Source of the DNA: Verrucomicrobiota bacterium
Lineage (GTDB): Bacteria; Verrucomicrobiota; Verrucomicrobiia; Chthoniobacterales; UBA10450
Direction of reading: 5' to 3'
NCBI GenBank assembly: GCA_003219335.1
Contig: QHOF01000178.1
Span: 1-7,641, forward strand
DNA: 7,641 bases
Of the stretch, positions 1 to 5,466 are shown in pieces. Below the pieces are notes generated by a model. The model saw only the letters and a program-made list of their open reading frames with translations, was not told where the DNA came from and did no database searches. How positions within the stretch are numbered: the stretch's first letter is position 1; each line of letters starts with the position of its first letter. A program made the translations under genes and the position numbers.

Positions 1-114
1 CGCACATGAGGGGCATACAAGCATATTAAGCAGAACAACGCCACGGTCTTCCGTGGTGACGCGATACGGTTTTTGTTTTGTAATCTGGTCGCAGCGTCGA
101 CAAACAAACTCCAT
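1..114 (-). CDS. N-terminal part of a small CxxC zinc-ribbon-like protein (cut by window edge)
   Basis: An ATG at 114 opens a frame that runs off the left edge after 38 codons. It begins MEFVCRRCDQ and ends LVCPSCA at the edge. The two pairs, CRRC at residues 5-8 and CPSC at 34-37, have the spacing of a small zinc ribbon with four cysteine ligands. The start is well supported: AAGGAGGT lies 5 nt upstream, an almost ideal Shine-Dalgarno site. I do not recognise a named family. Zinc binding is inferred from the cysteines only, and DNA, RNA or protein binding cannot be told apart. A promoter-like sequence and a perfect palindrome lie just upstream. The total length is unknown because the gene continues outside the window. 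Confidence 0.75.
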   Translation of the reverse strand, partial: MEFVCRRCDQITKQKPYRVTTEDRGVVLLNMLVCPSCA

Positions 115-119
115 GGCCT

Positions 120-127
120 ACCTCCTT
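120..127 (-). promoter_or_regulatory. Strong Shine-Dalgarno site of the zinc-ribbon gene
   Basis: On the minus strand the sequence is AAGGAGGT, fully complementary to the usual 3' end of 16S rRNA, with a 5-nt spacer to the ATG at 114. It decides the start of the left-edge gene and suggests efficient translation. Confidence 0.8.
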
Positions 128-135
128 GCGATTTG

Positions 136-150
136 AAGCGCGACGCGCTT
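136..150. repeat. Perfect 7-bp inverted repeat in the leader of the zinc-ribbon gene
   Basis: AAGCGCG-A-CGCGCTT is a perfect palindrome around a single central base. It lies 9 nt upstream of the Shine-Dalgarno site and just downstream of the predicted -10 box. A one-base loop is too tight for a stable RNA hairpin without fraying, so a dimeric repressor operator is at least as likely as an RNA structure. Its function is inferred from position only. Confidence 0.5.
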
Positions 151-161
151 TAGAATGGCCG

Positions 162-190
162 ATTAGAAAAAATTCAGCGACGAACGTTAA
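162..190 (-). promoter_or_regulatory. Sigma-70-like promoter for the zinc-ribbon gene
   Basis: On the minus strand TTAACG (-35 box, 4 of 6 matches to TTGACA) is followed after exactly 17 nt by TCTAAT (-10 box, 5 of 6 matches to TATAAT). Transcription would start near 154-156, leaving about 40 nt of leader that contains the palindrome and the strong Shine-Dalgarno site. The surrounding DNA is AT-rich, so a chance match is possible. Confidence 0.4.
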
Positions 191-285
191 AACTTAAACG
201 CACAGTACAGCAGCAATAGCAAAAGGCAAGAAAAAAATTCTCTCAATTGCGTGCGGTCCTGTAAAAATCCTCTGTCAGTTCTAAG

Positions 286-309
286 TTATCCACAAATTTA
301 TGTGGATAA
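286..309. promoter_or_regulatory. Inverted pair of perfect DnaA boxes
   Basis: TTATCCACA at 286-294 and its exact reverse complement TGTGGATAA at 301-309 are separated by 6 nt. Both match the consensus TTATNCACA and the high-affinity R1-type box without error. A weaker copy, TGTTTATAA at 312-320 (one mismatch in the reverse orientation), follows directly. The flanks are AT-rich, with A-runs at 167-172 and 230-237. Such a cluster could be a DnaA-controlled promoter element for the leftward gene, a DnaA-titrating site, or part of a replication origin. No dnaA, dnaN or rep gene is in the window, so I call only the boxes. Confidence 0.6.
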
Positions 310-633
310 GTTGTTTATAACGCCCGTGAAGCTGCTATGGGGCTATTGTTGCGCCCGCTGCCTCACATTGCCTAAAACATGAGCAAGGGAAAATAAAAAA
401 TCGCAGAACTATACAGATTGTGGTTCGTATAGACTAACGGGGCGCTACTTTATACGGAAATATCGCGTTGCATCTAGTCCGCCTCTTTTTGGCAGTCCAG
501 TTAGCGTGAGCTTATGTGAGTTCGCGTACATGCAGAGATCGAGATTCGAGCCTTGGTCTTTGGCGTTCCAGATTAATTCACGCTGAGTAGGATGAATTAA
601 AATTTACTCTGTGGTCTACGGATCTTTGCTCAC
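310..633. other. Non-coding spacer with no recognised gene
   Basis: I find no convincing coding frame, tRNA or terminator here. The visible items are the weak DnaA-like box at 312-320 and a short inverted repeat, CTATAC at 409-414 with GTATAG at 427-432 (6-bp arms, 12-nt loop), which may be chance. The frameshift-corrected reading of the HsdM-tail remnant at 634-747 would run into the right part of this spacer, so 579-633 may be decayed coding DNA. Confidence 0.5.
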
Positions 634-747
634 TCACACTGTTAGCACGTAGATCCGCGGCGATTTCGCAGAATGGTTCGAGGCGGCTTCGAGATCTTCG
701 ACGATCTCCTGAGCGTCGGGATCAACCAGGCCGGACGGCGTACTCAT
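634..747 (-). pseudogene. Frameshifted remnant of an HsdM C-terminal tail
   Basis: An ATG at 747, only 2 nt after the stop of the GNAT gene, opens 37 codons that begin MSTPSGLVDPDAQEIVEDLE. The first part matches the fragment at 1440-1610 (shared DPD...QEIVE). After residue 22 the match continues only if one base is restored, giving LEPFCEIAADLRANS, the counterpart of LEQFREIANDLQ. This points to a single-base deletion. The ending resembles the C-terminal tail (QEIVEDLEAALEQF type) I associate from memory with many type I HsdM proteins. No methylase motif lies nearby, so the rest of that gene is gone. A short, still translated peptide cannot be excluded. Confidence 0.5.
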
Positions 748-749
748 GT

Positions 750-1220
750 CTAGAACAGAGCGAGGATGTACGCGCCATCACATCGGTGGGACAGATGAGG
801 CGCTTGGTAAGGTCGAAACCCGTATCGCGTGTAAAGCACGATTGCTTCTTTGAGCACGGATGCCGTCTCAAGTACAATGCGTTGAAACCCGATTTCCTTT
901 GCCCGCGCCAGCGCATGTTCCAGAAGCCACCTGCCTTGACCTCGTCCGCGGACTTGGCGTGACAAGTACATCTTTCGAAGTTCGCATGTGGCCGAGTCGA
1001 TGGGGTACAGCCCGACGGTACCGACAATGGCTCCGCACGAGTCCACCAGTACATCGAAGCACCCGCCAGAGCGGAGATAGTTCGTTTCAATGTCCCTCAG
1101 ATCCGAGTCGGTTCCGTCCGGATCAGGCTGAAGTCGATACTCCCGCAACACTGCGAAGACGAGTTCTTTGATCGCGTCGGAGTCGGCGTTCGTGGCCGAC
1201 CGTAACTTGTACCCGTTCAT
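750..1220 (-). CDS. GNAT-family N-acetyltransferase
   Basis: The 156-residue protein has the size and order of a stand-alone GNAT domain, which transfers an acetyl group from acetyl-CoA to an amine; its substrate is unknown. The start MNGYKLRSAT leads into strand 1 and helix 1. Strand 4 (LRKMYLSRQV, about 81-90) runs into the acetyl-CoA pyrophosphate loop RGRGQG at 91-96. The helix WLLEHALARAKEIGF and the strand RIVLET follow, then the motif B helix ending in YTRYGF (about 130-135). I chose the ATG at 1220. A GTG at 1250 would add ten residues outside the fold and has no ribosome binding site. The gene lies between two HsdM-tail fragments and is separated from the R-M operon by about 430 nt, so it is probably a cargo or housekeeping gene rather than part of that system. 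Confidence 0.88.
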   Translation of the reverse strand: MNGYKLRSATNADSDAIKELVFAVLREYRLQPDPDGTDSDLRDIETNYLRSGGCFDVLVDSCGAIVGTVGLYPIDSATCELRKMYLSRQVRGRGQGRWLLEHALARAKEIGFQRIVLETASVLKEAIVLYTRYGFRPYQAPHLSHRCDGAYILALF

Positions 1221-1250
1221 TCTGTCTCGCTCTTGTGGCCAATCTGACAC

Positions 1251-1439
1251 TAAAGCAGCGTGTAATATCTTTCGCTTAAGACAACTCTGGCAAGCATTCC
1301 TCTACGAGCAAACACTGTCACACTAACGCTCCGTCCAAGCTCTTGCCCCGTAGCCTATTGCGTTTGTATGCCGGCGGCAAATTTGCTTCAGAGAATCGCA
1401 GCTCATTGAATGACGCTTCAGTTAGAGCAAGCCCATTGA
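1251..1439. other. Spacer upstream of the GNAT gene
   Basis: No coding frame with a plausible start is visible on either strand. It should hold the promoter of the GNAT gene, but no clear -35/-10 pair stands out. I see no strong stem followed by a T-run that would terminate the long operon coming from the right. Confidence 0.4.
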
Positions 1440-1610
1440 CTATTGATCTTTCTCTGCAAGCGAGGCGGCCTGTAGATCATTCGCGATTTCGCGGAACTGT
1501 TCGAGAGCGGCTCCGCGTTCTTCGACGATTTCCTGAGCGAGGACGTCGGGATCGGGGGGATTGTCCGATTCTTCGAGGCTTTCGTCGCGGAGCAGTAGAA
1601 TTCCATTCAC
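1440..1610 (-). pseudogene. HsdM C-terminal tail fragment or small 56-residue ORF
   Basis: From a GTG at 1610, directly after an in-frame TAA at 1613-1611, 56 codons run to TAG at 1440. The product starts (V/M)NGILLLRDE, then has DPDVLAQEIVEERGAALEQF (about residues 20-39) and a charged end LAEKDQ. This is an acidic helical tail of the kind I associate from memory with the C-terminus of many type I HsdM proteins, and it differs from the tail of the intact HsdM in this window. The fragment starts 37 nt after the stop of the HEPN gene on the same strand. The upstream AGG, 9 nt before the GTG, is a weak Shine-Dalgarno site, so it could be a translated sixth gene of the operon. I favour a relic because it resembles the frameshifted copy at 634-747. 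Confidence 0.5.
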
Positions 1611-1647
1611 TTATGCAAGCCTGATCCTCAGTCCTTCCCCCGTCGTA

Positions 1648-2475
1648 TCACCTAATCTTCCGCTTCAGTGATATCAGCTCAGAAACCAGACGAGGTCCCA
1701 TCATCATTCTCTCTGCGAATTGTCTTTGGCGCTTTATTTCTTCTCTTTTGCTGCGTACCTTGTGATCAACTAAGTTACGCGCCCCTCGGAAAGAATGCAT
1801 GTCGTCTTTCAGGTTGGAATCCATAAGTGGGGAATGCCCCGAATTGTAAGAATTCCCTGACGCAAGCATATTAATCTGGTTTGCCCAATCCATCTTTTTG
1901 ATCTTGTCCTCTCCGATCGAGAGCCAGCCTTTCTTCAAGGCGAGCACAGCTACCTTCTCCGTTTCTCGCTCGACTAGCTCGCACATATCCCGAAGGCCAT
2001 CTTTTCTGTCCCCTTCGTTGAATCGTCTTACAGCACTCATTACTTCGGTCTTGACATTTCCCATCTTTATCGTCGGATCTGGCGTCACTACCAGAGCAGG
2101 ATTTCTCGCTTTTCGTGAAAGGGATACATGCCCATCTTCTTCCACGAGGAACAAGCCAATACCATCCTTCTCAATTTCTGTCAGCATTCCAGCCTGCAGC
2201 GTGGCCTCCGTCGTAGTTGCCAAGTATAACTCTACATACAACCTAGTTGCGGCGAGCCAAACTGCTAGATTCTTAATGGAACCCGTGTAATCGGGAGCAC
2301 CTTGAACCTCAATTAAGGCGTTTAGACCGGCCTTGCGAGCCAATAACGTGGTCCGATACGGCGCATTCGCCCATGCCGTTGCCTCTGGTTTAACGATCAT
2401 ACCTTGCCGTCGCAGATAAGCTGCGACCGCGCGTGCAGGTTTCTGTGCTTCCTCCGGCGTAAGGACGAATTTCAT
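1648..2475 (-). CDS. Two-domain protein: degenerate restriction-endonuclease-like N-terminus plus HEPN domain
   Basis: I recognise no named family for the whole 275-residue chain. The C-terminal half (about 150-275) is helical. A helix LRDMCELVERETEKVAVLAL (161-180) is followed by a variable loop and then DMHSFRGARNLVDHKVRSKR. There, R233-N234-x3-H238 is the R-N-x3-H form of the Rx4-6H motif of HEPN domains, many of which are metal-independent RNases in toxin-antitoxin and anti-phage systems. The N-terminal half (about 1-130) has alternating strands and helices. ALIEVQG (53-59) lies where PD-(D/E)XK folds carry (D/E)XK, but with Q58 for the lysine, and no clear upstream Asp is seen. That domain may be inactive or only a binding module. 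The gene is last in the operon, 8 nt after parB, with no visible Shine-Dalgarno site, so translation probably depends on coupling. An effector role is inference. Confidence 0.75.
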   Translation of the reverse strand: MKFVLTPEEAQKPARAVAAYLRRQGMIVKPEATAWANAPYRTTLLARKAGLNALIEVQGAPDYTGSIKNLAVWLAATRLYVELYLATTTEATLQAGMLTEIEKDGIGLFLVEEDGHVSLSRKARNPALVVTPDPTIKMGNVKTEVMSAVRRFNEGDRKDGLRDMCELVERETEKVAVLALKKGWLSIGEDKIKKMDWANQINMLASGNSYNSGHSPLMDSNLKDDMHSFRGARNLVDHKVRSKREEIKRQRQFAERMMMGPRLVSELISLKRKIR

Positions 2476-2483
2476 TGAACGAG

Positions 2484-3428
2484 CTATGTCAAGACGCGTT
2501 CAATTTCCGACTTAAGCGCTTCCAATGCCTCACGGGTTTCCTTGTCGAAGTGGACGCCATCCCCAAAGCCCGAAAGCTTCTCGATGAGACCACGAACCTT
2601 AGTCAAAAGGTCCCTCTGCTCATAGGCGGCTTGAACTGTGTCCTGATACGCTTGTTTGATGCTGTACGTCCTTTCATTCACTAGACGGAGAATTGTGGGT
2701 ACAGCTGCCCGCCTGTCGGCACCTGCGAGTTCTGCCCTCGCTATCTTGCTTACTTCGCGATACGCAACAACGTTGTCGATCACACCTTGTCGATATTTTT
2801 TGACCATTGCATCGACGTATTTAGGCTTGCTAATGTCCTTCAACGCTTCCGGTAAGTGACGTTCAATCGCGTGTAGAGACTTGTAAATTTCGAGAAACAA
2901 GTCCGCTGTAATTTTTTGTTCGCTTCGAGGTTTCTCCGCTTCTTTTAACAGAAGCTTTTGGTACTTGCGTGGGAGATCGAGCAATTCAAATCCGCGTTTA
3001 ACGGTAGCAAGACGCATCCCGGTCACAGCCGCGAGCGCTTTCGGCTCTGTCGGCTCTCCTTTGGCGGCGAGCATCGCTCTGATTTCACCTAATTTAAGCG
3101 CCATTGGCATCGGATCCCAATCCACACGAACATTGTGGATATTGAACATCATCAGCAGATTCTCTAGGGGAGTCGGTCGCGGCTGTACATGAGCGGGAAC
3201 CAACCTTAAATTAAGCTTTTTAGCGCAGCGCCAGCGTCGTTCCCCGTCAATGAGCGCGTAGCGGCCGTTTTTTTGGTAAACAGACAGCGGGACTTTAATC
3301 CCGACCTTCCGAATTGACTCCAAAAGTTGATTCATCTCATCTTCCCGGAAGATCAGCCTCGGATTGTCTGGATTCCGGTCAATCTTATCCGGGTTAAGCT
3401 CTTCTAACGTGCTAGTGGGCCTGGGCAT
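2484..3428 (-). CDS. ParB/Spo0J-family protein (ParB nucleotide-binding fold plus HTH)
   Basis: The 314-residue protein starts with a ParB/Srx-type domain (about 10-95). It has the entry PDNPR (20-24), a helix ELLESIRK-like stretch (QLLESIRKVG, 34-43) and the signature box DGERRWRCAKKL (61-72), which in ParB proteins binds CTP. NIHNVRVDWDP (96-106) takes the place of the usual ENIQRxDLNP box and lacks its Glu. An HTH follows (about 128-150: EPKALAAVTGMRLATVKRG) and then a long helical C-terminus, AALEAL-like at the end, suited to dimerisation. No ParA ATPase is nearby, so plasmid or chromosome partition is unlikely. A site-specific DNA clamp, regulator or targeting subunit of the modification operon is more plausible. 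GAGG 8 nt before the ATG is a good ribosome site, and the start overlaps the dam gene by 25 nt. Confidence 0.88.
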   Translation of the reverse strand: MPRPTSTLEELNPDKIDRNPDNPRLIFREDEMNQLLESIRKVGIKVPLSVYQKNGRYALIDGERRWRCAKKLNLRLVPAHVQPRPTPLENLLMMFNIHNVRVDWDPMPMALKLGEIRAMLAAKGEPTEPKALAAVTGMRLATVKRGFELLDLPRKYQKLLLKEAEKPRSEQKITADLFLEIYKSLHAIERHLPEALKDISKPKYVDAMVKKYRQGVIDNVVAYREVSKIARAELAGADRRAAVPTILRLVNERTYSIKQAYQDTVQAAYEQRDLLTKVRGLIEKLSGFGDGVHFDKETREALEALKSEIERVLT

Positions 3429-4309
3429 TTGGCTTCCCTCGCAATGTCAGAGCTCATCGTACTCTTAAAGGGTTGCTTCGGTGAGTAGCTAGTGATTATA
3501 GCTTCCTGAACCTTACCACGCGCTTCGGTATCAGCTGCTATTAGAGAGTGCGACTCGATGAAATGTACCTGGAAGCAATTATTGTAAAGCGCAAGAATCT
3601 CTTCTGATGCTGCTTCAGTTATGAGGACATAGGCTCCCTTATTCGCTAGTCGTTCTGCATGGGTAGAAAGCCTTTTATGGTCCTTGAGGATGAACTTGGT
3701 CGGATGGTATCGATTGAATCCATTGTTAGCTTCTGCTCCTTTGGGATACGGCGGGTCCAAGTAAACCAGATCGCCGGCCTTTACGTCGTCCGTCGTTTTC
3801 TCAAAGTCCCCACAGAGCAAGCGTGCCCCTCTCAGTGCTTTTGACGCAGCAACAATCGACTCACGGGTAATGAGCGTTTTGGGGCGTCTTGCGCCGAATG
3901 GCACGTTGAATTCGCCTCGGCGATTTACCCTATAGACGCCATTCCACGAAAGTCGAATGAGGTAAAAGAAGCGAACAGCTCTTTCCAACGAAACGGAGGG
4001 AGAGCTTTTTCTAAACTTCTTATACGTGGTTTTCAAAGCGCGGAGTTCTTTTATCGCTTCCCTAAATTGTTGGGGCTTCTGCTTGATTACTTTATAGAAG
4101 TTGACTAGCTCTGGGTTTATATCTGCGATAACGGCCGCGTTCGGAGAGATTGCGAAAAATAGGGCACCACCTCCTAACATAGGTTCAAAATAACAGCCGT
4201 ATTTCTCCGGTAAAAAGGACAGAAGCGTTGGGACGATTGATCGCTTACCGCCAGCCCACCGTATTAGAGGTTTTTTGAGCTGGTCTTCGATATGCTCGAG
4301 CCCGCTCAC
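3404..4309 (-). CDS. dam: D12-class (Dam-like) DNA adenine-N6 methyltransferase
   Basis: This 301-residue protein transfers a methyl group from S-adenosylmethionine to adenine in duplex DNA. Motifs come in the Dam/DpnII/EcoRV order. KPLIRWAGGKRS (13-24) is the motif X loop. FEPMLGGGALFF (41-52) is the AdoMet-binding motif I. LSWNGVYRVNRRGEFNVPFG (120-139) is the conserved central block, and VYLDPPYPK (182-190) contains the catalytic DPPY. RGKVQEAIITSY near 264-275 is the usual closing strand. Length is close to that of typical Dam proteins. The target may be GATC but cannot be read from the sequence. The GTG start overlaps the hsdS stop (GTGA) and has AAAGGA 5 nt upstream. No partner endonuclease of DpnII type is adjacent; the following genes are parB and the HEPN protein. 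Confidence 0.92.
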   Translation of the reverse strand: MSGLEHIEDQLKKPLIRWAGGKRSIVPTLLSFLPEKYGCYFEPMLGGGALFFAISPNAAVIADINPELVNFYKVIKQKPQQFREAIKELRALKTTYKKFRKSSPSVSLERAVRFFYLIRLSWNGVYRVNRRGEFNVPFGARRPKTLITRESIVAASKALRGARLLCGDFEKTTDDVKAGDLVYLDPPYPKGAEANNGFNRYHPTKFILKDHKRLSTHAERLANKGAYVLITEAASEEILALYNNCFQVHFIESHSLIAADTEARGKVQEAIITSYSPKQPFKSTMSSDIAREAKCPGPLAR

Positions 4310-5466
4310 AAGTTTCCTTTGAACGCTTTGTCGAGGATGGAAGGGAGCAGCGCGCCGAGTTCGGCGGCGGTCTCGGCTTGAAGCTTTTTCAGCGCGCCTA
4401 TTCGCGCTTGCAAGCTATCTAAGTCCGCCACGATGCGGCGTTGGTCGGAGAGTGGAGGTAGTGCAATTGGCAAAGCCTTGAGCTTTATTGCGTTTACATT
4501 CGCCTGACCCGTCATCTGCTTCCGTTCTCTAAACATGTAAGCTCTCCCGGCCGGGGAGTTGATAAATGACGCAACCAACCGTGGGTCGGCTCGTTTGGTA
4601 TCCAGGCGAAGGCGAATCAAATAAGACGCGAAGGCGAATTCACCCTCGACGTCAAACACAGCACACTTACCAACCAGTTCGGCGCTGTTCGTTAGGACAA
4701 ACTTTGCACGGTCCTTCTCGGCGACGTGTAGGTACTTCAAGTCGTGCAAGTCCAATCGACCGTTTTGGATATTTCCCATTCGCAAAACTGGCGTTCCTGA
4801 ATCATCATCGTTCGTTTTATCCGAAGTGCCGTAACAGCAATCGATAACATAGTCACCCAGCGTTCCGGTTGCCCAACCGGAGTTACGTCCTTTCTCAAAT
4901 CGAGCCTTGATTTCATTCGCGACCAGCGTATCGGCCTCTTCGGCTGCCTGTTGGCGCAAAGTGCAGGCCTCTTTGATTTTCGCGGCCAGCTCTTCGATCC
5001 GCGCCATGATCCGCAGCTGCTGTGGGAGTGGCGGCAGCACAATTTGATAGTGCAAGACGTGATGAGGTCGAATAGCAGCGTAGTTTGTCGAGCCTCTAGC
5101 GCTAACCTGATCTCTGAAAAAGGGAGTACGGACAAAGTAGTCCAAAAATCGCCCGTTAAGTTTTTGGATATTAAGTTCGAATAGAAAATAATGGCTGCTT
5201 ACTATACTGCCGTCGAGTTCATCTGGCACGACACCGAATCCCCCAACCTTAGCGTCTATCTCGGCAACAAGAAATTCACCAGCGCGGCAAACCTGTTGTT
5301 CTTTAGTCTTGATTTCTGCACCAGATACGATGTCTCGCAGGACTATTCCTTTACCGTGAAGTTGAACGCGGCAGCGTTTGTAGTTGTCAAACTCGCTAAT
5401 GCGGATAAATTCCTTTCGATATGTAATCGCTTCGCCGAGCGGGACCAACGGCCAAGAGATACTCAT
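4306..5466 (-). CDS. hsdS: Type I restriction-modification specificity subunit HsdS
   Basis: The 386-residue protein has the two-fold layout of HsdS: TRD1 (about 1-141), conserved helical region 1 (about 142-190, starting IVLPPLPQQLRIMARIEEL), TRD2 (about 197-335, with SGTPVLRMGNI at 223-233 and GKCAVFDVEGEFAFASYLIR), and conserved region 2 (about 335-386, ALPPLSDQRRIVADLDSL). In the complex M2S1, each TRD reads one half of a split DNA target, and the two helical regions set the spacing between halves and dock HsdM. Both halves appear intact, so a bipartite target is expected; its sequence cannot be derived here. The ATG overlaps the hsdM stop in ATGA, so the two are translationally coupled. 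I see no inverted-repeat-flanked second hsdS copy, so no phase-variable shufflon is evident. Confidence 0.94.
   Translation of the reverse strand: MSISWPLVPLGEAITYRKEFIRISEFDNYKRCRVQLHGKGIVLRDIVSGAEIKTKEQQVCRAGEFLVAEIDAKVGGFGVVPDELDGSIVSSHYFLFELNIQKLNGRFLDYFVRTPFFRDQVSARGSTNYAAIRPHHVLHYQIVLPPLPQQLRIMARIEELAAKIKEACTLRQQAAEEADTLVANEIKARFEKGRNSGWATGTLGDYVIDCCYGTSDKTNDDDSGTPVLRMGNIQNGRLDLHDLKYLHVAEKDRAKFVLTNSAELVGKCAVFDVEGEFAFASYLIRLRLDTKRADPRLVASFINSPAGRAYMFRERKQMTGQANVNAIKLKALPIALPPLSDQRRIVADLDSLQARIGALKKLQAETAAELGALLPSILDKAFKGNL
4315..4320 (-). promoter_or_regulatory. Ribosome binding site of the dam gene, inside hsdS
   Basis: AAAGGA lies within the last hsdS codons, 5 nt before the GTG at 4309. 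It supports a GTG start for the methyltransferase that overlaps the hsdS stop codon and makes independent re-initiation likely. Confidence 0.65.

Noticed and set aside
409..432. Hairpin CTATAC...GTATAG as a terminator or operator
   Set aside because: Arms of only 6 bp, AT-rich, with a 12-nt loop and no T-run; it could be chance.
115..633. Replication origin (oriC)
   Set aside because: Only two perfect DnaA boxes and one weak one, with no dnaA, dnaN, rep or other origin-linked gene; reported as boxes only.
860..1171. Plus-strand ORF of 103 codons opposite the GNAT gene
   Set aside because: Antisense shadow: the minus strand carries clear GNAT motifs, and the plus-strand peptide is rich in Arg/Pro with no recognisable pattern.
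1221..1250. Upstream GTG start for the GNAT protein
   Set aside because: It lacks a Shine-Dalgarno site and adds residues before the first strand of the fold; the ATG at 1220 fits better.
1418..1606. Minus-strand ORF of 62 codons starting MEFYCSATK
   Set aside because: It is a shifted frame of the 56-codon frame at 1440-1610, whose peptide resembles HsdM tails and the second copy at 634-747. The shifted peptide resembles nothing.
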